DNA from: Dyella dinghuensis
GTDB lineage: Bacteria; Pseudomonadota; Gammaproteobacteria; Xanthomonadales; Rhodanobacteraceae
Direction: 5' to 3'
Length of the DNA stretch: 64,000 nucleotides
NCBI RefSeq assembly: GCF_003977615.1
Contig: NZ_RYZR01000005.1
Coordinates: 372,001 to 436,000, forward strand
The notes under the pieces were generated by a model. The model was not told the origin of the DNA, did no database searches, and saw only the letters and a program-made list of their open reading frames with translations. The first letter of the stretch is position 1, and every line of letters begins with the position of its first letter. Of this stretch, positions 45,395 to 55,084 are shown one piece after another. The position numbers and the translations under genes are program-made.

Positions 45395-46996
45395 ATGACC
45401 GAACGCGAAACAATGGAATACGACGTTGTCGTCGTCGGTGCGGGGCCGGCCGGGCTATCGTTCGCGATCCGCCTGAAGCAGCTCAAGCCGGACACAACGG
45501 TGTGCGTGATCGAAAAGGCATCGACGATCGGCGCGCAGATTCTCTCCGGCGCGGTGATCGAACCGCAGCCGCTGGATGCCCTGCTCCCGGGTTGGCGCGA
45601 TAACCCGCCGCCGATCTGCGTACCCGCGGGCGAGGACGAATTCTGGCTGCTCAACAAAACCGGCGGCCGCAAGCTGCCCGTGCCACCAGGCATGCGCAAC
45701 CACGGCAACTTCATCGTCTCGCTCGGCGCCCTGTGCGCATGGCTGGCACCGCAAGCCGAAGCGCTGGGTGTGGATGTGTTCCCAGGCTTCGCCGCGGCGG
45801 ACACCATCTATAACGAAGACGGTTCCGTCGCCGGCGTGCGCATCGGCGACATGGGTGTGGCGAAAGACGGCTCGCACAAGCCCGGCTATACGCAAGGCAT
45901 CGACATCAAGGCGAAAGTGACCGTGCTGGCGGAAGGCGCGCGCGGCAGTCTTACCAAGCAGCTGATCAAGCGCTTCGCGCTCGACAAGGACAGCGACCCG
46001 CAGGGCTACTCCATCGGCATCAAGGAACTGTGGCAAGTGCCCGCCGGACGCGTGACGCCCGGCAAGATCGTGCACAGCTTCGGCTGGCCGGCCGACAGCC
46101 ACACCTACGGCGGCAGCTTCCTCTATCACCTCGATAAAGATCGCATCGCGCTTGGCTACGTCAGCGGCCTGGATTATTCCGATCCGAATTACCAACCGTG
46201 GGAAGCGTTCCAGCAATGGAAGAACCATCCCATGATCAAACCGCTGCTCGAAGGCGGCACCATTCTTTCGGCCGGTGCGCGTGCGATTGTCACCGGCGGC
46301 TATCAATCGCTGCCGAAAGTGGACATGCCCGGCGCATTGCTGATCGGCGACACCGCCGGTTTGCTCAATGTCCCGAAAATCAAAGGCACGCATCAAGCGA
46401 TTCGCAGCGGCATGCTCGCCGCCGAACATCTGGCCAAGGGCGAGATGAGCTCAACCGGATTCGATGCAACCTTGCGCGGCTCGGAAGTAATGAGCGAACT
46501 GAAGAAAGTTCGCAACATCAAGCCCGGCTTCAAGAAAGGTTTGTGGTGGGGCATGTTGAACGCCGCGTGGGAAACCTTTACCGGCGGCGCCTCCCCGTGG
46601 ACGCTCAAGAACAAGGCCGACTGGTCCTCGCTGCACAAACTCGGTCAGCAGGAAGAACCCAAGCGCGACTACGTGCAGCGCGAATTGCCGCCGCGCGATC
46701 GTCTCGCCGGCGTCTACTTCGCCGCCACTGAACACGACGAAGACCAGCCCATCCATCTGCACGTGTCGGACACCTCGGTGTGCGTCACGAAATGCGCCCA
46801 GGAATACGGCAACCCCTGCACACGCTTCTGCCCGGCCAACGTCTACGAAATCGTGCAGGACGACGCCGGCAAACGCCTGCAGATCAACGCCGCCAACTGC
46901 GTGCACTGCAAGACCTGCGACATCAAGGATCCGTACCAGATCATCAACTGGGTCACGCCGGAAGGTGGTTCGGGGCCCAATTATCAGAACCTGTGA
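45395..46996 (+). CDS. Electron transfer flavoprotein-ubiquinone oxidoreductase
   Basis: Inner-membrane-associated enzyme that passes electrons from reduced ETF to ubiquinone. The 533 residues show the FAD motif VVVVGAGPAGLSFAIRLKQL, the LSGAVIEPQPLDALLPGW block and the C-terminal 4Fe-4S cysteines in TRFCPANVYEI, CVHCKTCDIKDP and the preceding CVTKCAQ. It precedes etfBA by 4.4 kb; two glycosyltransferase genes lie between. Together with FadE it completes the electron route of fatty-acid oxidation. Confidence 0.96.
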   Translation: MTERETMEYDVVVVGAGPAGLSFAIRLKQLKPDTTVCVIEKASTIGAQILSGAVIEPQPLDALLPGWRDNPPPICVPAGEDEFWLLNKTGGRKLPVPPGMRNHGNFIVSLGALCAWLAPQAEALGVDVFPGFAAADTIYNEDGSVAGVRIGDMGVAKDGSHKPGYTQGIDIKAKVTVLAEGARGSLTKQLIKRFALDKDSDPQGYSIGIKELWQVPAGRVTPGKIVHSFGWPADSHTYGGSFLYHLDKDRIALGYVSGLDYSDPNYQPWEAFQQWKNHPMIKPLLEGGTILSAGARAIVTGGYQSLPKVDMPGALLIGDTAGLLNVPKIKGTHQAIRSGMLAAEHLAKGEMSSTGFDATLRGSEVMSELKKVRNIKPGFKKGLWWGMLNAAWETFTGGASPWTLKNKADWSSLHKLGQQEEPKRDYVQRELPPRDRLAGVYFAATEHDEDQPIHLHVSDTSVCVTKCAQEYGNPCTRFCPANVYEIVQDDAGKRLQINAANCVHCKTCDIKDPYQIINWVTPEGGSGPNYQNL

Positions 46997-47023
46997 TACG
47001 CACTGCTTGAGTGTGCGCACCGT

Positions 47024-47059
47024 GCGAGCCTGTCATCTTTTCACTCTGGTCAGGCTCGC
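47024..47059 (+). terminator. Hairpin after ETF-QO, possible terminator
   Basis: gcgagcctg (47024-47032) and caggctcgc (47051-47059) are perfect complements around an 18-base loop. There is no T-run on the plus strand, so termination is doubtful. It lies 27 bp after the stop codon. Confidence 0.4.
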
Positions 47060-47181
47060 TTCTGGATAATGATCCTGGATGACACCGCGAGGCCAAGGCT
47101 CTGAGCATTTCCCTACGCTGGCGACTCAAGCGTCTTTACTACCTCGGCGGCCGTCTTGGCGGCAGCATCGCGCAACGCGGA

Positions 47182-49182
47182 ATGCGCGGCACTTTTGCGC
47201 GTATCCGGCAGGAACTTAAGCAACGCCCAACACAGGATGCAACGTTGTCGCTGCTGCCATTGGAAGAGCGCACGGACGGCCTTGCATTCGCACACGTCGA
47301 ATCGCCGCGGGTGTCCGTCATCATTCCTGTGCACGGCAAGCTCGCGTACACACTGGCGTGCCTTCGCTCCATGGCCATGCATTCGGCCGCAGCTTCTTTC
47401 GAAGTGATTGTGGTGGACGACGCTTCGCCAGACACCAGCGCCGCCATCCTTCAAACGATCGATGGTCTACGCGTGCACATCAACGCCGAAAATTCCGGCT
47501 TTGTCGGTAGCTGCAATGCAGGCGCTGCACTCGCACGTGGCGAATACCTGCTTTTTCTCAACAACGATACGCAAGTTACTGCCGGGTGGCTGGACGCGCT
47601 CATCCAGTGCTTCGTGGATGAACCAGAATGCGGCTTGGCCGGTAGCAAGCTGGTGTATCCGGATGGTCGCCTGCAGGAAGCCGGCGGCTGGGTATTCAGC
47701 GATGCAAGCGCGTGGAATGTCGGTCGTTTCGATGCACGCAATGAATCGTCCTATCGCTATCGCCGGCGCACGGATTACGTATCCGGTGCATCGATGATGA
47801 TTCGTCGCGACTTATTCGAAACGTTGGGATGCTTTGACCTGCGCTACAAACCCGCGTATTACGAAGATACGGACCTCGCTTTCGCGGTGCGTGCATCCGG
47901 GCTGTCCGTTTTCTACGAACCCAACAGCGTAGTCGTGCATTGCGAAGGCATCAGCGCAGGCACGGACATCACGGCGGGTATGAAGCAATATCAGGCCATC
48001 AATCAAGCGACGTTCGCGGCGAAGTGGCGCGAAGCACTTTCCAGGCAACCCAAGCCTGGGACGCCACAACCACAGATGTGGCAACGGTACACGCGCGGAC
48101 ATGTGCTCGTCGTGGACGTCACTGCACCCGAACCGACCAGAGATTCGGGATCGCTACGCCTGGCAGCCATGCTGCGCATCCTTCATCAGGAAGGCTGGCG
48201 AGTGAGCTTTGCGCCGGACGACGGCCATGCCGACGATGATTCGATCGCCTTTCTCGGCGACCTTGGTGTCGAAGTGCTGCATCGCCCATCCGCACCTAAC
48301 ATTCCCACATGGCTCCGTGAGCACGGATCCGAACTGCACGCCGTGATTCTTTGCCGCCACACGGTGGCAGGACAGTACACCAAGGTGGTGCGTCAATATG
48401 CGCCGCAAGCCAGGCTGATTCTTGACACGGTCGACCTGCATTTCCTGCGCGAACAACGCGCCGCCGAGCTGGACGACAGCGCCGCGCTACGGCGCAAGGC
48501 CGAGGCCTCGCGCCGTAGCGAACTTGCGCTGATCAACGAATGCGATGTCACCTTCGTGGTCAGTTCGCACGAACGCACGATATTGCATCACATGGCGCCC
48601 GAGGCGCGCGTCGAACTGCTCAGTAATATTCACGACGTCTATGGCCGGGGGCGCGACTACGTGGGGCGGCGCGACCTGGTCTTCATCGGTGGCTACGGGC
48701 ATCCGCCGAACGCCGACGCCGTGCATTGGATCGCCAGCGATATTCTTCCCGCCTTGCGTGAGCAGATACCTGATATCCGCGTGCACATTCTCGGCGACAT
48801 GCCCGAATCGGCCCGCGCAGCTTTGCAAAGGCCTGGACTGGAGCTGCATGGCCGTGTCGATGACCTCGCGCCGTGGCTCGACAGCTGCCTCGCCTCGCTC
48901 GCACCGTTGCGTTTCGGCGCCGGTGTCAAAGGCAAGATCAATATGGCGATGAGCCATGGTGTGCCGGTCATTGCCACCAGCGTTGCCACGGAGGGCATGC
49001 ATCTGCGCGATGGCGACGATGTGCTTCAGGCCGACCGCCCGGAGGAAGTCGTCGAAGCGGTGCAACGGCTGATGTCCGACGAAGCGCTTTGGATGCGGCT
49101 TTCCGATGCTGCGCTTCACAATGTGGAACGGCATTTCTCGGCGTCCGCTGCGCGCGCGACCCTGCACGCCGTACTCGGCTAA
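47182..49182 (+). CDS. Two-domain glycosyltransferase (GT2 joined to GT4)
   Basis: A 666-residue surface-polysaccharide enzyme. The N-terminal half is a GT2 family domain: VSVIIPVHGKLAYTLACL, VVDDASPDTS, FLNNDTQVTAGW (DxD-like) and EDTDLAFAV. The C-terminal half (about 330-666) is a GT4-like domain, with NADAVHWIASDILPALRE and FGAGVKGKINMAMSHGVPVI. The ATG at 47182 is conservative: the frame is open upstream to 47083 and reads coding-like SISLRWRLKRLYYLGGRLGG, but no ATG, GTG or TTG is there, so a CTG at 47101 may be the real start. It lies between ETF-QO and etfBA with the WbsX gene. Confidence 0.88.
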   Translation: MRGTFARIRQELKQRPTQDATLSLLPLEERTDGLAFAHVESPRVSVIIPVHGKLAYTLACLRSMAMHSAAASFEVIVVDDASPDTSAAILQTIDGLRVHINAENSGFVGSCNAGAALARGEYLLFLNNDTQVTAGWLDALIQCFVDEPECGLAGSKLVYPDGRLQEAGGWVFSDASAWNVGRFDARNESSYRYRRRTDYVSGASMMIRRDLFETLGCFDLRYKPAYYEDTDLAFAVRASGLSVFYEPNSVVVHCEGISAGTDITAGMKQYQAINQATFAAKWREALSRQPKPGTPQPQMWQRYTRGHVLVVDVTAPEPTRDSGSLRLAAMLRILHQEGWRVSFAPDDGHADDDSIAFLGDLGVEVLHRPSAPNIPTWLREHGSELHAVILCRHTVAGQYTKVVRQYAPQARLILDTVDLHFLREQRAAELDDSAALRRKAEASRRSELALINECDVTFVVSSHERTILHHMAPEARVELLSNIHDVYGRGRDYVGRRDLVFIGGYGHPPNADAVHWIASDILPALREQIPDIRVHILGDMPESARAALQRPGLELHGRVDDLAPWLDSCLASLAPLRFGAGVKGKINMAMSHGVPVIATSVATEGMHLRDGDDVLQADRPEEVVEAVQRLMSDEALWMRLSDAALHNVERHFSASAARATLHAVLG

Positions 49183-49228
49183 AAGCCCTGCTACGCATCA
49201 CGCCTTCGATCCCGGTTACGATCTGCGC

Positions 49229-51301
49229 ATGCCCTTGCCGAACTACGCCAAAAAAGCCGTCTTCCATGTGCTGCGTCTCGGCTTCCGGCTGACACCGATG
49301 TCCGCCGCAACACGCGACCGGCTGCGCCAACGCTTTCTCGATCGGCACATGGATCTGGTTCCGGAAGGTCCGCGCAGCAAGGTGCCTGCTGCGGATCGGG
49401 AACGTCGGCCTCGCGCGCTGGCGGCAGGTCGTGCCATCGGTTACCGCGAACAACGTACTCAGAAACTCCCAACGCATTTGCCGGCAACGCTGGTGGCGTT
49501 CTACCTACCCCAGTTCCACGCGATTCCGGAAAATGATGCTTGGTGGGGTGCAGGTTTTACGGAGTGGCACAACGTCACACGTGCGTTACCGCAGTTCGAG
49601 GGACACGCCCAGCCGCGACTGCCTTCCGATCTGGGCTTTTACGATCTTCGCTCGCCTACGGTCATGCATCGGCAGATGCGGCTTGCTCGCGCTTACGGCA
49701 TCAGCGCCTTTTGTACGTATTTTTATTGGTTCGCTGGCAAGACGTTGCTGGAATCGCCACTGCAGCAATGGCTGGATGATTCGTCGCTCGATTTGCCGCT
49801 GTGTCTTTGCTGGGCCAATGAAAACTGGTCGCGGCGCTGGGATGGGCGGGCCGATCAGATCCTGATTGGTCAACAACACAGTGCGCACGATGATCTGGCA
49901 TTCATCCAGCATGTGTCGCGTTATTTGCGTGATCCGCGCTATCTGCGCGTGGAAGGCAAGCCGTTGTTGTTGGTCTATCGTCCCGGGCTGCTGCCCGAAC
50001 CGAAAGCGACCGCAGAACGGTGGCGCCAATGGTGTCGCGACAACGGCATCGGCGAAATTCGACTCGGCTATGTGCAAAGTTTCGATCGCGTCGATCCGCG
50101 CGATATCGGCTTTGATCTGGCGATCGCCTTTCCACCGAACAACACCACGCTCAAGCCGATAACCGCGACGCAGAAGCTTCTGAATCCTGCATACAAGGGC
50201 GATGTCTACGATTGGCGCGAGCTGGCAAGTCAAAGCATTGCGCAGCCGGAACCGAACTATCCGCTGGTTCCTTGCGTCAATCCCGGCTGGGACAACGAGC
50301 CGCGCCGCAGCGGCGCCGGCCGCGTATTCCTGCACGCTTCCCCGCGTGGTTATCGCGACTGGTTGCGCAAGGCGATCGACATTAGCCGCCAACGCACAGG
50401 GACCGCATCCATGGTTTTCATCAACGCGTGGAACGAGTGGGCCGAAGGCGCTGTACTCGAACCCGATACGCGGCTGGGCCATGCGTGGCTGGCGGCCACG
50501 CGTACCGCACTCATCGATACAGCGGATGAAAAACCAGCCACTGCCACTCGCCCCTGCGCGGTGATCCACGTGTGGTATGTCGATTTGCTGGATGAGATGG
50601 TTGCGAGCCTGCGTGCCAGCGGCATCGATTGGCGCGTTGTCATCACGACAGCTCAGGAACACGCGGATGCTGTGCGCGAGCGCGTCACACGGCTCGGTCT
50701 GGATGCCGAAATTGCCGTCTTCGAAAATCGCGGCCGCGATATCCTGCCGTTCCTGCATGTCGCGGATCGCTTGCTCGACGAAGGCGTCGATGTCGTTCTG
50801 AAGCTTCACACCAAACGCTCCACGCATCGCGACGACGGCGAGCGTTGGCGCAAGGAACTCATCGACAATCTGCTTGCGCCGCAACGAGCGCAAGGTACCT
50901 ACAAAGCGTTCTGCGGCGACCGAACGATGGGCTTGGCGGCCGTCGAAGGTCACATTCTTCCACTCGACGCGTACATGGGCGCGAACAAGGACCAGGTGGA
51001 CTACCTTGTCACGCGCCTCGGTTTGCCCGATGCATGTGTGCCCGACACACGCTTCATTGCCGGCAGCATGTTCTGGGCGCGCCTGGCCGCACTGCGCCCC
51101 TTGCTTGATGCGCACCTGGGCGTCTGGGAATTCGAAGATGAAACGGGCCAGATCGACGGCACGCTTGCTCATGCGGTGGAGCGCGTGATGACGCCGGTGG
51201 CGGACGCCGCCGGCTACACAACGAAAGACATCGCCTCCCTCTGCGGCTTGCCCAGCGCCAAGCCGGAACAGCCCTACCCTTACGCCCGCCGTAGCCTCTG
51301 A
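49229..51301 (+). CDS. WbsX-like/RgpF-like two-domain polysaccharide enzyme
   Basis: A 690-residue protein in two parts. Residues about 90-435 match the WbsX/GH99-like family of LPS biosynthesis proteins: FYLPQFHAIPENDAWWGAGF, NENWSRRWDG, and NAWNEWAEGAVLEPD. Residues about 450-690 resemble the RgpF rhamnan-synthesis family (IAVFENRGRDILPFL, then VDVVLKLHTKRSTHR). The enzyme activity is not established; hydrolase and transferase roles have been proposed for WbsX. The ATG at 49229 is chosen because the earlier frame overlaps the preceding gene. It lies 46 bp after the GT2/GT4 gene. Confidence 0.85.
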   Translation: MPLPNYAKKAVFHVLRLGFRLTPMSAATRDRLRQRFLDRHMDLVPEGPRSKVPAADRERRPRALAAGRAIGYREQRTQKLPTHLPATLVAFYLPQFHAIPENDAWWGAGFTEWHNVTRALPQFEGHAQPRLPSDLGFYDLRSPTVMHRQMRLARAYGISAFCTYFYWFAGKTLLESPLQQWLDDSSLDLPLCLCWANENWSRRWDGRADQILIGQQHSAHDDLAFIQHVSRYLRDPRYLRVEGKPLLLVYRPGLLPEPKATAERWRQWCRDNGIGEIRLGYVQSFDRVDPRDIGFDLAIAFPPNNTTLKPITATQKLLNPAYKGDVYDWRELASQSIAQPEPNYPLVPCVNPGWDNEPRRSGAGRVFLHASPRGYRDWLRKAIDISRQRTGTASMVFINAWNEWAEGAVLEPDTRLGHAWLAATRTALIDTADEKPATATRPCAVIHVWYVDLLDEMVASLRASGIDWRVVITTAQEHADAVRERVTRLGLDAEIAVFENRGRDILPFLHVADRLLDEGVDVVLKLHTKRSTHRDDGERWRKELIDNLLAPQRAQGTYKAFCGDRTMGLAAVEGHILPLDAYMGANKDQVDYLVTRLGLPDACVPDTRFIAGSMFWARLAALRPLLDAHLGVWEFEDETGQIDGTLAHAVERVMTPVADAAGYTTKDIASLCGLPSAKPEQPYPYARRSL

Positions 51302-51448
51302 CGGCTTTACGCGCCGCCGTGCCTTTGCGTGGCGGCTGCAGCAGGGCTAGACCATTCGCCCCCGCATGGTCGACCGAATCGGGTTAAAATGATCGTTTAC
51401 ATGGCAATCCCCAGTACCCGCATGGGTGCCCGTTAGAAGGAACCGCAG

Positions 51449-52195
51449 ATGAAGATTCTCGTCGGCTACAAGCGCGTGGTGGACTACAACGTCCGCATTC
51501 AGGTCAAACCCGATGGCACCGGCGTGGTGACCGATGGTGTGAAGCTGTCCGCCAATCCGTTTGACGATATCGCGCTGGAAGAGGCGCTGCGTCTGCGCGA
51601 AAAAGGTGTGGCCGACGAAGTGGTCCTGGTCGGCATTGGCCCGGCCGACCTTACCGCGCATCTGCGCAACGGTCTGGCGATGGGCGCCAATCGCGCCATC
51701 CACGTCGTCACCACCGATGCCGTGCAACCGCTGACTGCCGCGCGCGTGTTCCAGAAGCTGATCGAGAAAGAACAGCCGGGCCTGGTAATCCTCGGCAAGC
51801 AGGCCATCGACGACGACGCGAACCAGACCGGCCAGATGCTCGCCGCACTGTGGGATCGTCCGCAGGCGACGTTTGCCGGCAAGGTCGAGATCGCCAACGG
51901 CAAGGCGACGGTCACGCGCGAAGTCGATGCCGGCCTGGAAACGATCGAAGCCGAACTACCGGCCGTGATCACCACCGACCTGCGCCTCAACGAGCCGCGC
52001 TTCATCAAGCTGCCGGACATCATGAAGGCCAAGTCCAAGCCGATCGACAGCATCGAATTCGCCTCCTTGGGCGTCGACACGCACGATCAGCTCAAGACCA
52101 CCCACTACGCCGCGCCGCCCAAGCGCACCAAGGGCGTGATGGTGAAGGACGCGGCCGAGCTGGTCGCCGTGCTGAAGCAGAAGGGCCTGCTTTAA
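51449..52195 (+). CDS. etfB: Electron transfer flavoprotein subunit beta
   Basis: AMP-binding subunit of the ETF heterodimer, which accepts electrons from acyl-CoA dehydrogenases. The 248 residues start MKILVGYKRVVDYNVRIQVK and carry NPFDDIALEEALRLREKG and the family helix GKQAIDDDANQTGQMLAALW. etfA follows 29 bp later on the same strand, so they form one operon. In Xanthomonas etfBA borders the LPS locus, and the same seems to hold here. Confidence 0.97.
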   Translation: MKILVGYKRVVDYNVRIQVKPDGTGVVTDGVKLSANPFDDIALEEALRLREKGVADEVVLVGIGPADLTAHLRNGLAMGANRAIHVVTTDAVQPLTAARVFQKLIEKEQPGLVILGKQAIDDDANQTGQMLAALWDRPQATFAGKVEIANGKATVTREVDAGLETIEAELPAVITTDLRLNEPRFIKLPDIMKAKSKPIDSIEFASLGVDTHDQLKTTHYAAPPKRTKGVMVKDAAELVAVLKQKGLL

Positions 52196-52224
52196 GCAGC
52201 CGCCGGACGAGAGAGGAAACACTC

Positions 52225-53169
52225 ATGAGCAAGATTCTGGTCATCGCCGAACATCTGGGCGGCAAACTGAACCCCTCCACCGCACGCGCTGTGAGCGCTG
52301 CGGCGGCCGCGAAACCCGAAGCCATCGATGTGCTGGTGTTGAGCGACAACGTCGATGCGATTGCCGCCGATGCAGCGAAGATCGACGGCGTCACGCGTGT
52401 GCTCACCATCGCCCGCGCAGAGAACAGCCATCCACTCGCTGCCGTGCTCGCTCCGCAGATTGCCAAGGCGGCGGCCGGTTACAGCCACGTATTCTTCCCT
52501 TCCACCACCTTCGGCAAGGACGTCGCACCGCGGGTTGCAGCGCTGCTTGGCGTTGCGCAGGTGAGCGACGTGATGAGCGTGGAAGCCAGCCATACCTTCA
52601 AGCGCCCCATCTACGCCGGCAACGCGATCATCACCGTGGAAGCCGATGCGGCACACGCAGTGGTTGCGACCATCCGCACGGCGTCCTGGCCTGCCGCCGC
52701 AAACGGTGCCAATAACGCGCCGGTGGAAGCGTTGAACGTGGATGTCGCACTGCCTACGCATACTCGCTTTGTCGAGCTCAAACAGGGCAAGAGCGATCGC
52801 CCCGACCTGCAGAGCGCGAGCAAGGTCGTGTCCGGCGGCCGTGGCGTGGGATCGAAGGAAAACTTCGACATCATCTACAAGTTTGCCGACAAGATCGGCG
52901 CAGCGGTGGGCGCATCCCGCGCAGCGGTGGATGCTGGTTACGTACCCAACGAACTCCAGGTGGGCCAGACGGGCAAGATCATCGCGCCGGAACTGTATAT
53001 GGCCATTGGCATTTCCGGCGCCATTCAACATCTCACCGGCATCAAGGATGCAGGCACCATCGTCGCCATTAACAAGGATGGCGAAGCGCCGATCTTCGAA
53101 ATTGCCGATATCGGCCTGGTGGGCGATCTGTTCAAGCTGATTCCCGAGCTGGAACAGCAACTGGGCTAA
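52225..53169 (+). CDS. etfA: Electron transfer flavoprotein subunit alpha
   Basis: FAD-binding subunit of ETF. The 314 residues begin MSKILVIAEHLGGKLNPST and end with the FAD domain: GASRAAVDAGYVPNELQVGQ, TGKIIAPELYMAIGISGAIQ and IFEIADIGLVGDLF. The ATG at 52225 has gagagg upstream. A small hairpin (gccgg 53189-53193 with ccggc 53202-53206) and a T-rich stretch after the stop may end the transcript before the glycan locus begins. Confidence 0.97.
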   Translation: MSKILVIAEHLGGKLNPSTARAVSAAAAAKPEAIDVLVLSDNVDAIAADAAKIDGVTRVLTIARAENSHPLAAVLAPQIAKAAAGYSHVFFPSTTFGKDVAPRVAALLGVAQVSDVMSVEASHTFKRPIYAGNAIITVEADAAHAVVATIRTASWPAAANGANNAPVEALNVDVALPTHTRFVELKQGKSDRPDLQSASKVVSGGRGVGSKENFDIIYKFADKIGAAVGASRAAVDAGYVPNELQVGQTGKIIAPELYMAIGISGAIQHLTGIKDAGTIVAINKDGEAPIFEIADIGLVGDLFKLIPELEQQLG

Positions 53170-53363
53170 CCCAGCCTCAAACGTAGGTGCCGGCATCCAA
53201 ACCGGCATCCTTCGTATGTTTTTGTGTGAGACGCCACACCTGTCGTCCGAAAACACCAGTTATTCCGATCCATCGCAGGCCAGGGACGACGGGGATTCAC
53301 ATTGAGAATTGAACAGGCATCATATTGACTGCCTCTTCATTCCGCTCCGAAGGAGTTCCGCGC

Positions 53364-54335
53364 ATGGCGCCGTCTATGGGTCCACAAACTACGCCAATGG
53401 CCGCCGTAGCACCCGAGTTGAGTGTGGTGACCACCGTCTATCGGTCGGAAGCGTTTCTCCATCGATTCATCGAAGAAACGGTTGATGCCATCGCCCGTGC
53501 CGGCATCGAAAACTATGAACTCATCTTTGTAGATGATGGCTCTCCGGATCAGTCACGCGACCTGCTGCTGAAGGCACGTGCAAGCAACTCCCACATCAAA
53601 GTCATTGATCTGTCGCGTAATTTCGGCCATCACAAAGCCATGCTGGCCGGGCTTTCCTATGCGAAAGGCAAGCAGATTTTCGTTATCGACTGCGACCTCG
53701 AAGTCAGGCCAGGTGAACTGCAACGCTTTGTGGATGCGCTGCGGGATACGGGTGCGGATGTCGTTTACGGCGTGCAGGAAAAGCGCAAGGGCGCTGTGGT
53801 GGAACGCATCGGCGGCGCCATCTTCTGGCACGTCTTCAACAAACTCAGCGATACCACGGTCCCCGAGAATGTATTGAGCGAGCGCATCATGACGCGCCGT
53901 TACGTCGACGCACTGCTCTCGCTGGGCGATCGAAACGTATTTCTCGGCGGCATGATGTATTGGTCGGGTTTCAGGCAAATCGGGATTACCGTACAAAAAA
54001 GCGTGCGCGAAGGTGCATCCACCTACTCTTTCCGCAAGCGCTTTTCCTTGCTTATGGAAGCCGTCACGTCCTTCTCGACGGTGCCTTTGAAATTTGTCCT
54101 ATTCGTCGGCCTCGCTGTGACGCTAATCGCCGTTGTGGCAAGCGCGATACTCCTAGTAAGAAAAATTGTGCATCCCGAGGCGGTGCTTGCGGGCTTTACC
54201 TCCCTCATGCTCGTCACCATCGGCATGGCAGGGGTAATCATCACCGTACTGGGTATCATTGGCCTGTACATTGCGCGCATTTACACGCAAACCCAGAATC
54301 GCCCCTTATTCATTGTTCGTGAATTTCACGATTAA
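53364..54335 (+). CDS. GtrB/DPM-like family 2 glycosyltransferase
   Basis: First gene of the glycan locus after etfA, 323 residues. GT2 motifs VVTTVYRSEAFLHRFIEET, DDGSPDQSRDLLL and DCDLEVRPGEL are followed by two C-terminal membrane helices (about 230-255 and 265-295), as in polyprenyl-phosphate sugar transferases. The ATG at 53364 has gaaggag eight bases upstream; a TTG 39 bp before is in frame. From here to about 61 kb the base composition looks less GC-rich than in etfBA. Confidence 0.88.
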   Translation: MAPSMGPQTTPMAAVAPELSVVTTVYRSEAFLHRFIEETVDAIARAGIENYELIFVDDGSPDQSRDLLLKARASNSHIKVIDLSRNFGHHKAMLAGLSYAKGKQIFVIDCDLEVRPGELQRFVDALRDTGADVVYGVQEKRKGAVVERIGGAIFWHVFNKLSDTTVPENVLSERIMTRRYVDALLSLGDRNVFLGGMMYWSGFRQIGITVQKSVREGASTYSFRKRFSLLMEAVTSFSTVPLKFVLFVGLAVTLIAVVASAILLVRKIVHPEAVLAGFTSLMLVTIGMAGVIITVLGIIGLYIARIYTQTQNRPLFIVREFHD

Positions 54336-54346
54336 GGTTATTGGTA

Positions 54347-55084
54347 ATGAATGAAGATCTGAATGCATACAAGCAAGCCTATACGTCCGAGTTTCCCTAT
54401 CACTGGGATGAGGAGTTGCTTCTCAAGGCGTATGCAAAAAAGATTGTAGAGAAACTAGGACATGCTCGCGATATCCGCATACTCAGCCTAGGTATTGGCG
54501 GCCAACGCGTCAGCCGTACAATCCGGGAACAACTGCACGTCGCCGAATATCACATCATTGAAGGCTCCGCGGACATCATCGCACGCTACCGCGATGAAAC
54601 CTCTCCTCCATCCCATGTCACGATTCATCACACCTATTTTGAAGAGGCTCGCTTCGACCAGCCCTTCGACGCCATCGAGATGGGCTTCGTTCTTGAGCAC
54701 GTCGATGATCCTGGCCTTGTGTTGCGAAAATTTCGAAGCCTGTTGAAACCCAACGGCATCCTTTTCGCCGCGGTACCTAATGCACGCTCGCTGCATCGAC
54801 TGCTCGGCAAATCGGCCGGCTTCATGCAAAACCTTTATTCGTTGAGCCAATTCGACCTTGAGTTAGGACACAAGCGTTACTTCGACAGCAACACCATCGC
54901 CCAGTTGGTGGAAGATTCCGGCTACGTCATCTCGGACAAACTGGGTCTGGTTATCAAACCGCTGACCACGTCTCAGTTGCAAAAACTCGCCCTTGATGAG
55001 CGCGTGGAAAATGCCCTCATTGATGTTGGCTACGAAAACCCCGATATCACAAACGGCATTCTTCTGATCGCTCACCCTGCATGA
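54347..55084 (+). CDS. Class I SAM-dependent methyltransferase of the glycan locus
   Basis: A 245-residue methyltransferase with motif I LSLGIGGQRVSRTI, an acidic IEGSADII and the MGFVLEHVDDPGLVLRKF block of the Methyltransf_11/23 type. Such enzymes cap or modify sugars in O-antigen loci, but the substrate is unknown. Its stop overlaps the start of the next gene (ATGA), linking it to the ATP-grasp/HAD gene. Confidence 0.85.
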   Translation: MNEDLNAYKQAYTSEFPYHWDEELLLKAYAKKIVEKLGHARDIRILSLGIGGQRVSRTIREQLHVAEYHIIEGSADIIARYRDETSPPSHVTIHHTYFEEARFDQPFDAIEMGFVLEHVDDPGLVLRKFRSLLKPNGILFAAVPNARSLHRLLGKSAGFMQNLYSLSQFDLELGHKRYFDSNTIAQLVEDSGYVISDKLGLVIKPLTTSQLQKLALDERVENALIDVGYENPDITNGILLIAHPA

